This document shows positions 42,805-53,366 of a stretch of DNA of 64,000 nucleotides, one piece after another. A program made the position numbers and the translations under genes. Source of the DNA: Actibacterium sp. MT2.3-13A. GTDB taxonomy: Bacteria > Pseudomonadota > Alphaproteobacteria > Rhodobacterales > Rhodobacteraceae. A model generated the notes under the pieces. The model did no database searches and was not told where the DNA came from. It saw nothing but the letters and a program-made list of their open reading frames with translations. The stretch is taken from the NCBI RefSeq assembly GCF_018139985.1, contig NZ_JAGSOU010000012.1:52277-116276 (forward strand), read 5' to 3'. How positions within the stretch are numbered: the first letter of the stretch is position 1; each line of letters starts with the position of its first letter.

Positions 42805-44172
42805 TCAATCCTGGGCCAACGTCCCCCACAAATCATACTCCCCGGCTTCGTCCACCTCGACGGTCACGATATCGCCGGGCTTCAGCCCCTCGAACCCCTC
42901 GTCGATGAACAGGTTCCCGTCGATCTCAGGCGCATCCGCCTTGGTCCGGCAGGTGGCGGCCTCGGCGTCGACCTCGTCGACGATCACCTCCAGCCGCTGG
43001 CCGACCTTGGCCGCCAGCCTGGCCTCGGAAATTCCCTGCGCCTTTTCCATGAAGCGTTCCCAGCGTTCCTGCTTCACTTCCGCGGGCACATGGTGGTGCA
43101 GCGCGTTGGAGCGCGCGCCCGCGACATCCTCGTACTGGAAGCAGCCCACGCGGTCGAGCTGCGCCTCGTCGAGCCAGTCGAGAAGCGTCTGGAATTCCTC
43201 CTCCGTCTCGCCCGGATAGCCCACGATGAAGGTCGAGCGCAGGGTGATCTCGGGGCAGATCCCGCGCCAGGCGGCGATCTCATCGAGCGTCTTCGCGGCG
43301 GCCGCGGGGCGGGCCATGCGCCTCAAGGTGTCGGGGTGGGCGTGCTGGAACGGGATGTCGAGATAGGGCAGGATCAGCCCCTCGGCCATCATCGGGATCA
43401 GCTCGCGCACATGCGGGTAGGGGTAGACGTAGTGCAGCCGCACCCAGGCGCCGAGCGAGCCGAGGTCGCGCGCCAGCGGCAGGATGGGGAATTTCTCGTC
43501 CCGGTCGGGCCAGTCGGTGCCGTAGGCCGAGGTGTCCTGGCTGATGACCAGCAGTTCCTTGACCCCGGCCTCGACCAGTTTCTCGGCCTCGCGCAGCACG
43601 GCCTTGGCCGGGCGCGAGGTGAGGCGGCCGCGCATGTCGGGGATGATGCAGAATTTGCACTTGTGGTTACAGCCCTCGGAAATCTTGAGATAGCTGTAAT
43701 GGCGCGGGGTGAGCTTGACGCCCGCGGGCGGCAGCAGGTCCACGAACGGGTCGGGCGAGGGCGGCACGGCGGCATGCACGGCGTCGAGCACCTGCTCGTA
43801 TTGATGCGGGCCGGTGACGGCCAGGACCGAGGGGTGCGCTCCGGTGATGTATTCCGGCTCGGCGCCGAGGCAGCCGGTGACGATGACCTTGCCGTTCTCG
43901 GCCAGCGCCTCGCCGATCGCCTCCAGGCTTTCGGCCTTGGCGGAATCGAGAAAGCCGCAGGTGTTCACGATCACCGCGTCGGCGCCCTGGTAATCGGGCG
44001 AGATGGCGTAGCCCTCGGCCCGGAGGCGGGTGAGGATGCGCTCGCTGTCGACCAGCGCCTTGGGGCAGCCGAGGGAAACCATGCCGATGGTCGGCTGGCC
44101 GGGGCGGCGCGACTCATTGATGCGAGGGGCCGGGGCGAGGTCGGGGCGGAGGTTGGGCGGGTTCTGGCTCAT
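42805..44172 (-). CDS. rimO: Ribosomal protein S12 methylthiotransferase RimO
   Basis: The 455-residue radical-SAM enzyme has the N-terminal UPF0004 cluster cysteines ([49 protein letters not shown]). The radical SAM motif is [19 protein letters not shown], and a C-terminal TRAM domain includes [20 protein letters not shown]. The SLGCPKxLVDSE form identifies RimO rather than MiaB. It adds methylthio to the S12 aspartate. Confidence 0.96.
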   Translation of the reverse strand: MSQNPPNLRPDLAPAPRINESRRPGQPTIGMVSLGCPKALVDSERILTRLRAEGYAISPDYQGADAVIVNTCGFLDSAKAESLEAIGEALAENGKVIVTGCLGAEPEYITGAHPSVLAVTGPHQYEQVLDAVHAAVPPSPDPFVDLLPPAGVKLTPRHYSYLKISEGCNHKCKFCIIPDMRGRLTSRPAKAVLREAEKLVEAGVKELLVISQDTSAYGTDWPDRDEKFPILPLARDLGSLGAWVRLHYVYPYPHVRELIPMMAEGLILPYLDIPFQHAHPDTLRRMARPAAAAKTLDEIAAWRGICPEITLRSTFIVGYPGETEEEFQTLLDWLDEAQLDRVGCFQYEDVAGARSNALHHHVPAEVKQERWERFMEKAQGISEARLAAKVGQRLEVIVDEVDAEAATCRTKADAPEIDGNLFIDEGFEGLKPGDIVTVEVDEAGEYDLWGTLAQD

Positions 44173-44305
44173 GCGCGCTCATATAGGGGCTGCGCGGGGT
44201 CTGGGGAAGCGGGGAAAGCGACGGCGCGGCCGCGTGCCGCTTGCGCAGGGCGGGGCCGGGCTGGTTTAAGCGGGGCGTCCCCCGTTCCGCCCCGACAGGT
44301 GCCCC

Positions 44306-45547
44306 ATGACCAAACCCGACCGACCCAAGCTCGACCTGGCGACGCTGCGCCGGTTGCCGCGCGGCATCTGGGCGCTGGGGCTGGTGTCGCTGTGGATGGA
44401 TGTCTCGTCCGAGATGATCCACGCGTTGCTGCCGGTCTACCTGGTCTCGGCCATGGGGGCCTCGATGGTGACGGTCGGGTTCATCGAGGGGATTGCGGAG
44501 GCCGCGGCGGCGATCACCAAGGTGTTCTCCGGCGCGCTGAGCGACTGGCTGGGAAAGCGCAAGGTGCTGGCCGTTGTCGGATACGGGCTTGCGGCGCTGA
44601 CCAAGCCCATCTTTCCGCTGGCGCCGACCATCGGCTGGCTGGTGGGGGCGCGGTTCATCGACCGGGTGGGCAAGGGCATCCGCGGCGCGCCGCGCGACGC
44701 GCTGGTGGCGGATCTCTCGCCGGCCGGGATGCGCGGGGCGAGCTACGGTCTGCGCCAGTCGCTCGATACAGTGGGGGCGTTCCTGGGGCCGCTGGCGGCG
44801 GTCGCGCTGATGTGGCTGACGGCGGGGAACATCCCGCTGGTGTTCTGGGCCGCGGTGGCTCCCGCCGCGGTCTCGGTGCTGCTGCTGGTGACGCTGGTGC
44901 CCGAGCCCGCGCGGCCGGCGGAGGCGCGCCCAGTCAAGTCCCCGCTCAGCCCGCGCGAGCTGCGGCGCATGGGCGGGGCGTTCTGGTGGGTGGTCGCGGT
45001 CGCATCGGTCTTCACGCTGGCGCGGTTCAGCGAGGCGTTCCTGATCCTCAAGGCCCATGCCGAGGGGGTGCCGGCCGGGCTGGTCCCCGTCGTGCTGGTG
45101 ATCATGAATGTCAGCTATGCGCTCTCGGCCTTCCCCGCCGGTGTGCTGTCGGACAACGGCTCAAGGCTGCGGGTGCTTGCGTTGGGGATGGGGTTGCTGA
45201 TCGGCGCGGATCTGGCGTTCGCGCTGCTGCCGGGGCTGGGCGGGGTGCTGGCGGGACTGGTGCTGTGGGGCCTGCACATGGGGTTCACGCAGGGCATCTT
45301 TGCCAGCCTCGTGGCCGACACCGCCCCGCCCGCGCTGCGCGGCACCGGCTTCGGCATGCTGAACCTGATGACCGGGGGGATGATCCTGCTGGCCAGCGTT
45401 ATCGCGGGGTTGCTGTGGGACAGCGTGGGGCCGCAGGGCACCTTCCTCGCCGGCGGGGGGCTGGCGGTGCTGGCGCTCGCCGGGCTGATGCCGCTGCGCC
45501 GGGCGCTGCACGGCCATGCGGCGGAGCGGGCCGAAACCGGGCAATAG
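44306..45547 (+). CDS. MFS transporter
   Basis: The 413-residue protein has twelve predicted membrane segments. An MFS motif A appears as GALSDWLGKRKVLAVVGYGL. It also has DRVGKGIRGAPRDALVADLS and YGLRQSLDTVGAFLGPLAAV, both typical of a bacterial MFS subgroup close to permeases of unknown substrate. Divergent from rimO, with about 133 bases between starts. The substrate cannot be predicted. Confidence 0.9.
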   Translation: MTKPDRPKLDLATLRRLPRGIWALGLVSLWMDVSSEMIHALLPVYLVSAMGASMVTVGFIEGIAEAAAAITKVFSGALSDWLGKRKVLAVVGYGLAALTKPIFPLAPTIGWLVGARFIDRVGKGIRGAPRDALVADLSPAGMRGASYGLRQSLDTVGAFLGPLAAVALMWLTAGNIPLVFWAAVAPAAVSVLLLVTLVPEPARPAEARPVKSPLSPRELRRMGGAFWWVVAVASVFTLARFSEAFLILKAHAEGVPAGLVPVVLVIMNVSYALSAFPAGVLSDNGSRLRVLALGMGLLIGADLAFALLPGLGGVLAGLVLWGLHMGFTQGIFASLVADTAPPALRGTGFGMLNLMTGGMILLASVIAGLLWDSVGPQGTFLAGGGLAVLALAGLMPLRRALHGHAAERAETGQ

Positions 45548-45590
45548 TCGCCGCAAGGCCCGGTGCCCGGCTGATCGGAAGCCCGCCCGG

Positions 45591-45609
45591 CCCGCCCCCG
45601 CGGGGCGGG
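45591..45609. repeat. REP-like GC hairpin after the MFS gene
   Basis: CCCGCCCC, loop CGC, GGGGCGGG form a perfect 8-bp stem, followed by TGCTGCCCTC. The same stem with loop CAC occurs at 61228-61246 within a larger inverted repeat that also ends in GCTGCCCTC. Confidence 0.6.
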
Positions 45610-45647
45610 TGCTGCCCTCACTCCCGAACCCTCAAGCCGCGCGCGGC

Positions 45648-45682
45648 AAAAAAACGCCCCGCCAGACCAGGTCTGCGGGGCG
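45648..45682 (-). terminator. Rho-independent terminator of gcrA
   Basis: CGCCCCGCAGACC with GGTCTGGCGGGGCG pairs almost perfectly and is followed on the minus strand by seven T. It lies 25 bases past the gcrA stop. Confidence 0.93.
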
Positions 45683-45707
45683 TCGAATTTGGTGGTGTGG
45701 AGGTGGC

Positions 45708-46286
45708 TCAGCGCCGGCGGTCGCGGCGCGAGCTCATCGGCTGGAAGGCCACGCCCACATGCGCCTCGCAATAGGGCTTGCCCGGCTGCACCGAGAGGCC
45801 GCAGAACCAGAAATCGTCGGTCGCGGGGTCGCCGATCGGCCATTTGCAGGTGCGCTCGGTCAGCTCCATCAGGGAGATCTTGCGCGCCTTCTTCTCGACC
45901 TCGCGGACCGAGGCCATGGCCTCGGGGCTGATCTCGTTGGCCGAGGGCTGCGGCGGCAGCGGCTGGCCGGCGGGAATGATCTGCTTGCGCGCGGGCGCCG
46001 GCGCGGCCGCGGCGGGCGCCGGCTCAGGCGCGGGCTGGGGCGCCGGCTCGGGTTTGGGCTCGGCCTTGGCGGCGGGTTTGGTCGCGGCGGCCTCGGGCTT
46101 GGCCGCCGGCTTGTCCTTGGCAGGCTTCGCGCCGCCCCCGGCCCGGTTGGACAGGCCCAGCCGGTGCACCTTGCCGATCACCGCGTTGCGGGTGACCCCG
46201 CCCAGTTCCTTGGCGATCTGGCTGGCCGACTGGCCCTCGGCCCACATCTTCTTCAGCGTCTCAACGCGTTCTTCGGTCCAGGACAT
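45708..46286 (-). CDS. gcrA: Cell cycle regulator GcrA
   Basis: The 192-residue protein starts with the GcrA DNA-binding domain (SWTEERVETLKKMWAEGQSA, ELGGVTRNAVIGKVHRLGLS). A long Ala/Pro/Lys linker (residues 55-115) follows. The C-terminal sigma-interacting region includes MELTERTCKWPIGDP, FWFCG and GKPYCEAHVGVAF. GcrA binds CcrM-methylated GANTC promoters with sigma-70 RNA polymerase and drives cell-cycle genes. Its DNA-binding domain is 34/46 identical to the C-terminus of the fusion protein at 60357. A strong terminator follows at 45648. Confidence 0.96.
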   Translation of the reverse strand: MSWTEERVETLKKMWAEGQSASQIAKELGGVTRNAVIGKVHRLGLSNRAGGGAKPAKDKPAAKPEAAATKPAAKAEPKPEPAPQPAPEPAPAAAAPAPARKQIIPAGQPLPPQPSANEISPEAMASVREVEKKARKISLMELTERTCKWPIGDPATDDFWFCGLSVQPGKPYCEAHVGVAFQPMSSRRDRRR

Positions 46287-46425
46287 CTGTCTTCCTTGGT
46301 TGGGCGGGCGCTCTGGCGGATGCGGAAATCCGCGGCGGCCTGCCAAAAATCTCGGGTGCCCTATTCTAATCGGGCTGCGCATCGGGATACAAGCGCGATA
46401 CCGGAAGGGCACGGGAAGCACTTAG

Positions 46426-47241
46426 ATGGGGATCGGAATGGCGAATTCAACCGACATGGGCGTGCGCCGCTTCGGGCGGGTGAACTGGCTTGGCCTCTAT
46501 ACGCTCGCCGGGCGCGAGATCCGCCGCTTCCTCGCGGTCTGGACGCAGACGCTGGCCGCGCCGCTGGTCACCGCGGGGCTGTTCCTCGGGGTGTTTTCCC
46601 TGGCGCTGGGCGAGGGGCGGGGCGAGGTGATGGGCGTGCCTTTCATCCATTTCCTCGCCCCCGGCATCCTGATGATGACGGTGATCCAGAACGCCTTCGC
46701 CAACACCTCGTCCTCGATCGTGATCTCCAAGGTGCAGGGCAATATCGTGGACACGCTGATGCCGCCGCTGTCGCCGCTGGAACTGGTGCTGGGCTACATG
46801 GCGGGCGGCGTGGCGCGCGGGCTTCTGGTGGCGTTGGCGATCGGTGCGGTGATGGTCGCGGCGCTGGACATGGGGGTGGCGCATCCGCTCTGGGCGCTGG
46901 TCTTCGTGCTGCTCGGCGCGGCGCTGCTGAGCGTGGTCGGCGTCGTGGCCGCGATCTTCGCCAACAAGTTCGACCAGATGGCCGCGATCACCAATTTCGT
47001 CATCACGCCGCTGAGCTTCCTCTCGGGCACCTTCTATTCGATCGAGCGGCTGCCGGAGGCGATGCAGCGGATCACCCATTTCAACCCGGTCTTCTACCTG
47101 ATCGACGGGGTGCGCTACGGCGTGATCGGGCAATCCGACAGCTCGCCCTGGCTGGGGCTCGCGGTCTGTTCGGGGGTGACGGCGGCGGTCACCGCGCTGT
47201 GCTGGCTCTGGTTCCGGCGCGGCTACCGGATGAAGGCGTGA
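46426..47241 (+). CDS. ABC-2 type transporter permease (YadH-like)
   Basis: The 271-residue protein has six predicted membrane helices. ABC2_membrane features include HFLAPGILMMTVIQNAFANT, NIVDTLMPPLSPLELVLGYM and FVITPLSFLSGTFYSIERLP. This group exports drugs, polysaccharides or lipids, usually with a separate ATPase, but none is adjacent. Either ATG 46426 or ATG 46438 could be the start. It is divergent from gcrA, with 139 bases between starts. Confidence 0.88.
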   Translation: MGIGMANSTDMGVRRFGRVNWLGLYTLAGREIRRFLAVWTQTLAAPLVTAGLFLGVFSLALGEGRGEVMGVPFIHFLAPGILMMTVIQNAFANTSSSIVISKVQGNIVDTLMPPLSPLELVLGYMAGGVARGLLVALAIGAVMVAALDMGVAHPLWALVFVLLGAALLSVVGVVAAIFANKFDQMAAITNFVITPLSFLSGTFYSIERLPEAMQRITHFNPVFYLIDGVRYGVIGQSDSSPWLGLAVCSGVTAAVTALCWLWFRRGYRMKA

Positions 47242-47435
47242 TCCGGGTGCGCGGCTTTCCGGCAACAATCTGGCCCGCGCGCGCGCCGGCGCTGGACAGG
47301 CCGGGATTTCCGCGCTAAGCGCGCTGCCATGATCATGTGCGCCCATATCGCCCCTTCGCGACGCCGACGCTGAGCCGTCCCGGCGCCTGATCCCGCGCGT
47401 TTGCGCAAACCTTCCTCAAATCGTTGACTTGCCCC

Positions 47436-47450
47436 GGTGCCTGAGGCACC
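47436..47450. promoter_or_regulatory. Palindrome upstream of argD
   Basis: GGTGCC-TGA-GGCACC is a perfect 6+3+6 inverted repeat, 33 bases before the argD ATG and just after TTGACT. It could be an operator or a small leader hairpin. The gap 47242-47483 holds no gene. Confidence 0.4.
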
Positions 47451-47483
47451 AATCGGGCTCTCATCTGCAAGGACTCTGACCCC

Positions 47484-48668
47484 ATGATCCCGTCCATTCT
47501 GCCCACCTACAACCGTGCTCCGCTGAGTTTCGAGCGGGGCGAAGGCGCCTGGCTGCAGTCCGTGGACGGGCGCCGATTTCTCGATCTCGGCGCGGGCATC
47601 GCGGTGAACGCGCTGGGCCACGCCAACCCCGAACTGGTCGCGGCGCTGACCGAGCAGGCGGGCAAGATCTGGCACCTGTCGAACCTCTACCAGATCCCGC
47701 AGCAGCAGGCGCTGGCCGATGCGCTGGTCGAAAACACCTTCGCCGACACGGCCTTCTTCACCAATTCCGGCACCGAGGCCTGCGAGTTGGCGGTCAAGAT
47801 GGCGCGCAAGTACTGGTATGAGAAGGGCCAGCCCGAACGGGTGAAGATCATCACCTTCTCGGGCGCCTTCCACGGCCGCTCGTCGGCCGGCATCGCCGCC
47901 GCCGGGACGGACAAGATGACCAAGGGCTTCGGCCCGCTGCTGCCCGGCTTCGTGCATCTCGAATTCGGCGACCACGACGCGCTGCGGGCGGCGATGCGCG
48001 ACCCGGAGGTCGGCGCCGTGCTGCTCGAGCCGGTGCAGGGCGAGGGCGGCATCCGCCCCGTGCCCGACCAGTGCCTGAAGGGGCTGCGCGATCTGTGCGA
48101 CGACACCGGCGTGCTGATGATCCTCGACGAGGTGCAATGTGGCATGGGCCGCACCGGCAAGCTCTTCGCACATGAATGGGCGGGCATCACGCCCGACATC
48201 ATGATGGTGGCCAAGGGCATCGGCGGCGGCTTCCCGCTGGGCGCGGTGCTGGCCACCGAGGAGGCGGCCAGCGGCATGACCGCGGGCACCCACGGCTCGA
48301 CCTATGGCGGCAACCCGCTGGCCTGCGCGGTGGGGCTGAAGGTGTTGGAGATCGTCGGCGACGCGGCCTTCCTGGCCGAGGTCAACCGCAAGGCGGGCCT
48401 CTTGCGGCAGAAGCTGGAGGGCCTGGTCGCCGCCCACCCCGAGGTGTTCGAGGGCGTGCGCGGCGCGGGCCTGATGCTGGGGCTGAAATGCAAGGCGACG
48501 AACACCGATCTGGTGCAGGCGGGCTATGACCAGCAGGTCCTCACCGTGCCGGCGGCCGACAACGTGGTGCGCCTGCTGCCCCCGCTGAACCTGACCGACG
48601 AGGACATCGCCGAGGCGCTGGAGCGGCTCGACCGCGCCGCCGCCGCGCTGGACGGCACTGCGGCCTGA
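47484..48668 (+). CDS. argD: Acetylornithine / succinyl-diaminopimelate aminotransferase
   Basis: This 394-residue class III PLP aminotransferase shows [60 protein letters not shown] and [19 protein letters not shown]. The PLP lysine is in [17 protein letters not shown] (about K244). It converts N-acetylglutamate semialdehyde to N-acetylornithine and often serves lysine synthesis too. It is followed by argF after 77 bases that contain a repeat and hairpin. Confidence 0.95.
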   Translation: MIPSILPTYNRAPLSFERGEGAWLQSVDGRRFLDLGAGIAVNALGHANPELVAALTEQAGKIWHLSNLYQIPQQQALADALVENTFADTAFFTNSGTEACELAVKMARKYWYEKGQPERVKIITFSGAFHGRSSAGIAAAGTDKMTKGFGPLLPGFVHLEFGDHDALRAAMRDPEVGAVLLEPVQGEGGIRPVPDQCLKGLRDLCDDTGVLMILDEVQCGMGRTGKLFAHEWAGITPDIMMVAKGIGGGFPLGAVLATEEAASGMTAGTHGSTYGGNPLACAVGLKVLEIVGDAAFLAEVNRKAGLLRQKLEGLVAAHPEVFEGVRGAGLMLGLKCKATNTDLVQAGYDQQVLTVPAADNVVRLLPPLNLTDEDIAEALERLDRAAAALDGTAA

Positions 48669-48670
48669 CC

Positions 48671-48717
48671 TTCTTCTTGGGAGAAATACTCCGGGGGTGT
48701 GGGGGCTGGCCCCCACC
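48671..48717 (-). repeat. Dispersed repeat, copy 7, with hairpin
   Basis: The core is TTCTTCTTGGGAGAAATACT then CCGGGGG, followed by a stem GTGGGGGC / GCCCCCAC around TG. It shares the core-plus-G-stem layout of the xdh elements and lies between argD and argF, where it may tune argF expression. Confidence 0.82.
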
Positions 48718-48745
48718 CACTCCCACAGAAACGAAAAGAGATGAC

Positions 48746-49672
48746 ATGAACCATTTCCTCGACATCCATACCACCGCGCCCTCCGACCTGCGGGCCATGA
48801 TCGACAAGGCCGCCGAGATGAAGGCCGCGCGCGACGGGCTGCCCAAGGGCACGCCGGACGCCGAGCAGCCGCTGGCCAACCACATGGTCGCGCTGATCTT
48901 CGAGAAACCCTCGACCCGGACGCGCGTCAGCTTCGACGTGGGGGTGCGCCAGATGGGCGGGCAGACCATGGTTCTGTCGGGTGCCGACATGCAGCTCGGC
49001 CATGGCGAGACCATCGCCGACACCGCCCGCGTGCTCAGCCGCTATGTCGACATGATCATGATCCGCACCTTCGAGGAGCAGACCCTGATGGAGATGGCGG
49101 AATATGCCTCGGTTCCGGTCATCAACGGTCTGACCGACCGCACCCATCCCTGCCAGATCATGGCCGATATCCTGACCTTCGAGGAGCATCGCGGCCCCAT
49201 CAAGGGCAAGAAGGTGGTCTGGTCGGGCGACGGCAACAACGTCTTCGCCAGCTTCGCCCATGCCGCGGGGCAGTTCGGCTTCAACCTGACCTTCACCGGG
49301 CCGCCGACCCTGGACCCGAGCGCGCGCGTGCTGGACGAGGCCCGCGCTGTGGGCGCAGAGATCACCATCGAGCGCGACCCGTTCAAGGCGGTCGAGGGCG
49401 CCGACCTCGTGGTCACCGACACCTGGGTCTCCATGCATGATCCGCAGTCGGCGCGCGAGCGGCGGCACAACCAGCTGCGCCCCTATCAGGTGAACGAGAA
49501 CCTGATGGCCATGGCCAGGCCCGACGCGCTGTTCATGCATTGCCTGCCCGCGCATCGCGACGACGAGGCGACCAGCGCGGTGATGGACGGGCCGCATTCG
49601 GTGGTCTTCGACGAGGCCGAGAATCGTCTGCACGCGCAGAAGGCGGTGATGCGCTGGTGCCTCGGCGTCTGA
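48746..49672 (+). CDS. argF: Ornithine carbamoyltransferase
   Basis: The 308-residue enzyme shows the carbamoyl-phosphate loop [19 protein letters not shown], then [31 protein letters not shown] and the ornithine/catalytic motif [20 protein letters not shown]. It makes citrulline from ornithine and carbamoyl phosphate. The start at 48746 gives the normal family length and has GAAAAGAG upstream. It is the second gene of argD-argF. Confidence 0.96.
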   Translation: MNHFLDIHTTAPSDLRAMIDKAAEMKAARDGLPKGTPDAEQPLANHMVALIFEKPSTRTRVSFDVGVRQMGGQTMVLSGADMQLGHGETIADTARVLSRYVDMIMIRTFEEQTLMEMAEYASVPVINGLTDRTHPCQIMADILTFEEHRGPIKGKKVVWSGDGNNVFASFAHAAGQFGFNLTFTGPPTLDPSARVLDEARAVGAEITIERDPFKAVEGADLVVTDTWVSMHDPQSARERRHNQLRPYQVNENLMAMARPDALFMHCLPAHRDDEATSAVMDGPHSVVFDEAENRLHAQKAVMRWCLGV

Positions 49673-49703
49673 CCCCGTGGCGCGGTCGCGCCGGGACTTT
49701 CAT

Positions 49704-49735
49704 GCCTCCGGCGGGGATATTTGGGGCCAGAAGAA
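49704..49735 (+). repeat. Dispersed 32-bp repeat, copy 8
   Basis: The sequence is identical to copy 6 (GCCTCCGGCGGGGATATTT, GG, GGCCAGAAGAA). It sits between the convergent argF and hrpB ends. Confidence 0.9.
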
Positions 49736-49744
49736 CGGGGCGGA

Positions 49745-52192
49745 TCAGCCCCGCCGCTTGGCCCTGAGCGTGGGTTCGGCGACGGTCGGATCCTCGGGCC
49801 AGGGGTGTCGCGGGTAGCGCCCGCGCATGTCCTTGCGCACATCCGCATAGGAGCTGGCCCAGAAGCCGGGCAGGTCCATCGTGGTCTGCACCGGGCGCTG
49901 GGCGGGTGAAAGCAGGGTGATGCGCAGCGGCAGGCGGCGCGGGCCGATCGCCGGGTGTTCGGTGACGCCGAACATCTCCTGCAGGCGCACGGTGATCCCC
50001 GGCGCCTCGCCGGAATAGTCGATGGGCACCTTGCGGCCCATGGGCGTTGTGAAATGCGCGGGCGCGAGGCGATCGAGGAGTTGTTGCTCCTCCCAGCTCA
50101 GCGCGGCGCGCAGCGCGTCCGTAAGGTCCAGCCGTTTCAGGGCCTCGGCGGTCTTGACGCCGCTCAGATGCGGCAGCAGCCAGTCCTCCAGCCGCGCCAT
50201 CAGGCCGCCGTCGCTGAAATCGGGCAGGTCGGAGCCTTCGGCGCGCAGCAGCTCCACCCGCGCCTGAAGCCGGCGCGCGGCGTCGGACCAGGGCAGTCCC
50301 AGTTCGCGCACGCCATCGAGCATGGCGCGCGCCACCGCCTCGGGCGGGGCGTCCTTCCAGATCCGGTCGTCGAGGATCAGCGCGCCGAACATCTCGCGGC
50401 GGCGCGTGATCACCCGGCGCTCGCGCCGCGACCATTCGCAGATGTCGTGCCAGGCGATCTGCTCGGCGTAGAGGCCGCGCAGCTCGGACTCGGTGATCGG
50501 GGCGGCGAGGCGGACCTTCGCCTCGCGCGCGTCGCCGTCGAGGTCGAGCGCCACGATCAGCCGGCTGCCGGCCAGCGGGTCGCTCTCCTCCATCGCCGCG
50601 CCCTTGCCGCCCGAGAGCACCCAGCGCGGGGCGTCGCCCTTTCGGCGCAGCCCGATCCGGTCGGGGTAGGCCAACGCGGCCATTTCGGCGGGGCTCAGGG
50701 GCGGCTTGTCGGCGGCGCCCGCGCGCAGACGCCTGGCCTCGGTGCGGATGCGCTCGACCGTGCCGCGGTCGGGGGCGAAGGGATGCGTGGCGGCGAAGCG
50801 CCCGGGATCGGCGATGGCGTCGAGCCTGAGCGCGAGGTCGCTGCCGGCGCCGCGCAGCGGGTCGCGTTCGGCCAGCAGGGCGGCCAGCGGGGCGGCCCGT
50901 TTGCCCGCCACGGCCAGCATGTGGCCCAGCCGCGGGTGCAGGGGCAGGGCTGCGAGTTGGCGGCCGTGATCGGTGATGCGCCCGTCCTTCAGCGCGCCGA
51001 GCTGGGTCAGCAGCGCCTGCGCCTCGGCATAGCTGCCGGGCGGCGGCGGCGTGAGAAAGGCCAGATCGCCCGGACCCGCGCCCCAGAGCGCCAGTTCGAG
51101 CACCAGCCCGGTGAGGTCGGCGGCCTCGATCTCGGCGGGCGGGAAGGGCAGCAGCCCGCCTTCCTCGCCCCTGGTCCAGAGGCGGTAGCAGCTGCCCTCG
51201 GCGACGCGCCCCGCGCGGCCGCGGCGCTGCTCGGCCTCGGCCTTTGTCACGCGCTCGGTCACCAGCCGGGACATGCCGGAATTGGGGTCGAACCGGGCCC
51301 GCCGCGCGCGCCCGCCATCGACCACCACGCGGATGTCCTGGATGGTCAGCGAGGTTTCGGCGATGGAGGTCGCCAGCACCACCTTGCGCCCTGTCTCGGC
51401 CGGCCGGATCGCCGCACGCTGGGCGGCGAAGGGCATGGCGCCGTAAAGGGGGCGCAGCGCGCAATCGCCGGGCAGACGGCCCGACAGCAGGCTTTCGACG
51501 CGCCGGATCTCGCCCTCGCCGGGCAGGAAGACCAGCACGCCGCCCTGCGTCTCGGCCACGGCCTGCTCCACCAGCGCGGCGACGGCCAGTTCGTAGCGCT
51601 GCGCCCTGGCCAGGGGGCGGTCGAGCCAGCGGGTCTCCACCGGATAGGCGCGGCCTTCGGAGGTGATGATGGGGGCATCTCCCAGCATCGCGGCCACCGG
51701 CGCGGCGTCGAGCGTGGCGGACATCACCAGAAGGATCAGGTCCTCGCGCAGCGCGCCGCGCACCTCCCAGGCCAGCGCCAGGCCGAGATCGGCGTTGAGC
51801 GATCGTTCGTGGAATTCGTCGAAGATCACCGCGCCGATGCCGGAAAGCTCCGGGTCGGACTGGAGCATGCGGGTAAGGATGCCCTCGGTGACGACCTCGA
51901 TTCGCGTGGCCTTGCACACCTTCGCCTCGCCGCGGATGCGGTAGCCCACGGTCTGGCCCACGCTCTCGCCCAGCGTCTCGGCCATGCGTTCGGCCGCGGC
52001 GCGGGCGGCCAGGCGGCGCGGCTCCAGCATCACGATACGGCCCCGGGTCAGCCCCGCCTCCAGCATCGCCAGCGGCACCCGGGTGGTCTTGCCCGCGCCC
52101 GGGGGCGCCTGCAGCACGGCGCGGCCCGCGGCGCGCAGCGCCCCGGTCAGCTCGGGCAGGACATCGTCGATGGGCAGGCAAAAGGCGGACAT
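49745..52192 (-). CDS. hrpB: ATP-dependent helicase HrpB
   Basis: This 815-residue DEAH/DEXH helicase has Walker [21 protein letters not shown] and Walker [21 protein letters not shown] (DEFH box). The SAT motif is [17 protein letters not shown] and motif [21 protein letters not shown]. The C-terminal HrpB domain includes [20 protein letters not shown] and [20 protein letters not shown]. Role poorly known, probably RNA-related. The start at 52192 is chosen because the conserved N-terminus begins [14 protein letters not shown]; the frame stays open far upstream. Confidence 0.94.
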   Translation of the reverse strand: MSAFCLPIDDVLPELTGALRAAGRAVLQAPPGAGKTTRVPLAMLEAGLTRGRIVMLEPRRLAARAAAERMAETLGESVGQTVGYRIRGEAKVCKATRIEVVTEGILTRMLQSDPELSGIGAVIFDEFHERSLNADLGLALAWEVRGALREDLILLVMSATLDAAPVAAMLGDAPIITSEGRAYPVETRWLDRPLARAQRYELAVAALVEQAVAETQGGVLVFLPGEGEIRRVESLLSGRLPGDCALRPLYGAMPFAAQRAAIRPAETGRKVVLATSIAETSLTIQDIRVVVDGGRARRARFDPNSGMSRLVTERVTKAEAEQRRGRAGRVAEGSCYRLWTRGEEGGLLPFPPAEIEAADLTGLVLELALWGAGPGDLAFLTPPPPGSYAEAQALLTQLGALKDGRITDHGRQLAALPLHPRLGHMLAVAGKRAAPLAALLAERDPLRGAGSDLALRLDAIADPGRFAATHPFAPDRGTVERIRTEARRLRAGAADKPPLSPAEMAALAYPDRIGLRRKGDAPRWVLSGGKGAAMEESDPLAGSRLIVALDLDGDAREAKVRLAAPITESELRGLYAEQIAWHDICEWSRRERRVITRRREMFGALILDDRIWKDAPPEAVARAMLDGVRELGLPWSDAARRLQARVELLRAEGSDLPDFSDGGLMARLEDWLLPHLSGVKTAEALKRLDLTDALRAALSWEEQQLLDRLAPAHFTTPMGRKVPIDYSGEAPGITVRLQEMFGVTEHPAIGPRRLPLRITLLSPAQRPVQTTMDLPGFWASSYADVRKDMRGRYPRHPWPEDPTVAEPTLRAKRRG

Positions 52193-52315
52193 GACGCCCT
52201 TATCCGCGATTTGCGCTGCCGGGGCCAGAGCCCCGCTTTCCCCCGCCGCCCTCTGGACAGCGCCGCCCCGGGCGGGGCAAATGGACCCCCGGACACAGCA
52301 GCAGGGACGCGCGCG

Positions 52316-53293
52316 ATGGACATCACCGACCTGGCCACACGGATCCGCAACGGCGAGCGCCGGGCGCTGGCGCGCGCCATCACGCTGGTCGAAAGCGGGC
52401 GGGCCGATCACCGCGCCCAGGCCGTCGCGCTGCTGGAGGAACTGGCGAAATCCGGCCGGCAGGCGCTGCGGATCGGGCTGTCGGGCACGCCGGGAGTGGG
52501 CAAATCCACCTTCATCGAAAGCTTCGGCATGATGCTGACCGGGCAGGGGCTGAGGGTGGCCGTGCTGGCGGTGGACCCGTCGAGCGCGCGCTCGGGCGGC
52601 TCGATCCTCGGCGACAAGACCCGGATGGAACGGCTCAGCCGCGACCCGAACGCCTTCATCCGCCCCTCGCCCTCGCAATCCGAGCTTGGCGGCGTGGCGC
52701 GCCGCACCCGCGACGCGGTCAGCCTGTGCGAGGCCGCGGGTTTCGACGTGGTGCTGATCGAGACCGTGGGCGTGGGCCAGTCGGAAACCGTTGTGGCCGA
52801 GATGTCGGACCTGTTCGTCCTGCTGCTGGCGCCCGCCGGCGGCGACGAGTTGCAGGGCGTCAAGCGCGGCATCATGGAGATGGCCGACATCATCCTCGTC
52901 AACAAGGCCGACGGCGACCTGAAGCCGGCCGCCACGCGCACCTGCGCCGATTACGCGGGTGCGCTGCGCCTGCTGCGCAAACGCCCGCAGGATCCGGTGG
53001 GATTCCCCAAGGCGATGACCGTCTCCGCGCTGCAGGAGGAGGGGTTGAGGGCCGCCTGGGAGGAGATGCAGGCGCTGGCCGACTGGCGGCGCGAGACCGG
53101 CCATTTCGCCGCGCGCCGCGCCGCGCAGGCGCGCCACTGGTTCGAGGAGGAGGTCCGCCTCGGCCTGCTCGCACGGCTGGAGAGCGATCCCGCGATGCGC
53201 GCCCGCCTGGCGGAACTCGGCCAAAGGGTCGCGTCGGGCGAGGCCAGCATCGCGGGCGCCGCGCAACAGATGCTGGCGGCGCTGCAGACCTAG
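52316..53293 (+). CDS. meaB: Methylmalonyl-CoA mutase-associated GTPase MeaB
   Basis: The 325-residue G3E GTPase shows the P-loop [20 protein letters not shown], then [40 protein letters not shown] and the NKAD guanine motif ([14 protein letters not shown]). MeaB gates cofactor delivery to and protects B12-dependent acyl-CoA mutases, in these bacteria both methylmalonyl- and ethylmalonyl-CoA mutase. It is functionally linked to mce at 38117. It starts 123 bases from the divergent hrpB. Confidence 0.95.
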   Translation: MDITDLATRIRNGERRALARAITLVESGRADHRAQAVALLEELAKSGRQALRIGLSGTPGVGKSTFIESFGMMLTGQGLRVAVLAVDPSSARSGGSILGDKTRMERLSRDPNAFIRPSPSQSELGGVARRTRDAVSLCEAAGFDVVLIETVGVGQSETVVAEMSDLFVLLLAPAGGDELQGVKRGIMEMADIILVNKADGDLKPAATRTCADYAGALRLLRKRPQDPVGFPKAMTVSALQEEGLRAAWEEMQALADWRRETGHFAARRAAQARHWFEEEVRLGLLARLESDPAMRARLAELGQRVASGEASIAGAAQQMLAALQT

Positions 53294-53303
53294 CGCCGCC
53301 GCC

Positions 53304-53357
53304 TTCTTCTTGGCGGAAATACTCCCGCCGGAGGCCCGATTTTTCGCAGAAAAATCG
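53304..53357. repeat. Dispersed repeat, copy 9, followed by a terminator-like hairpin
   Basis: Copy 9 (53304-53335) reads TTCTTCTTGGCGGAAATACT then CCCGCCGGAGGC. Right after it, CGATTTTT and AAAAATCG (53337-53357) form a stem around CGCAG. Together they fill the gap between the convergent meaB and SulP genes and probably stop transcription from both sides. Confidence 0.8.
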
Positions 53358-53366
53358 TCTCCAGCC

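Noticed and set aside
49955..52315. Upstream extension of the meaB frame through the hrpB region
   Set aside because: The frame is open by composition only. MeaB family members start near residue [17 protein letters not shown], and hrpB occupies the opposite strand.
52193..53266. N-terminal extension of HrpB to 53266
   Set aside because: The extension lies opposite meaB and lacks any HrpB similarity. The start at 52192 gives the normal N-terminus.
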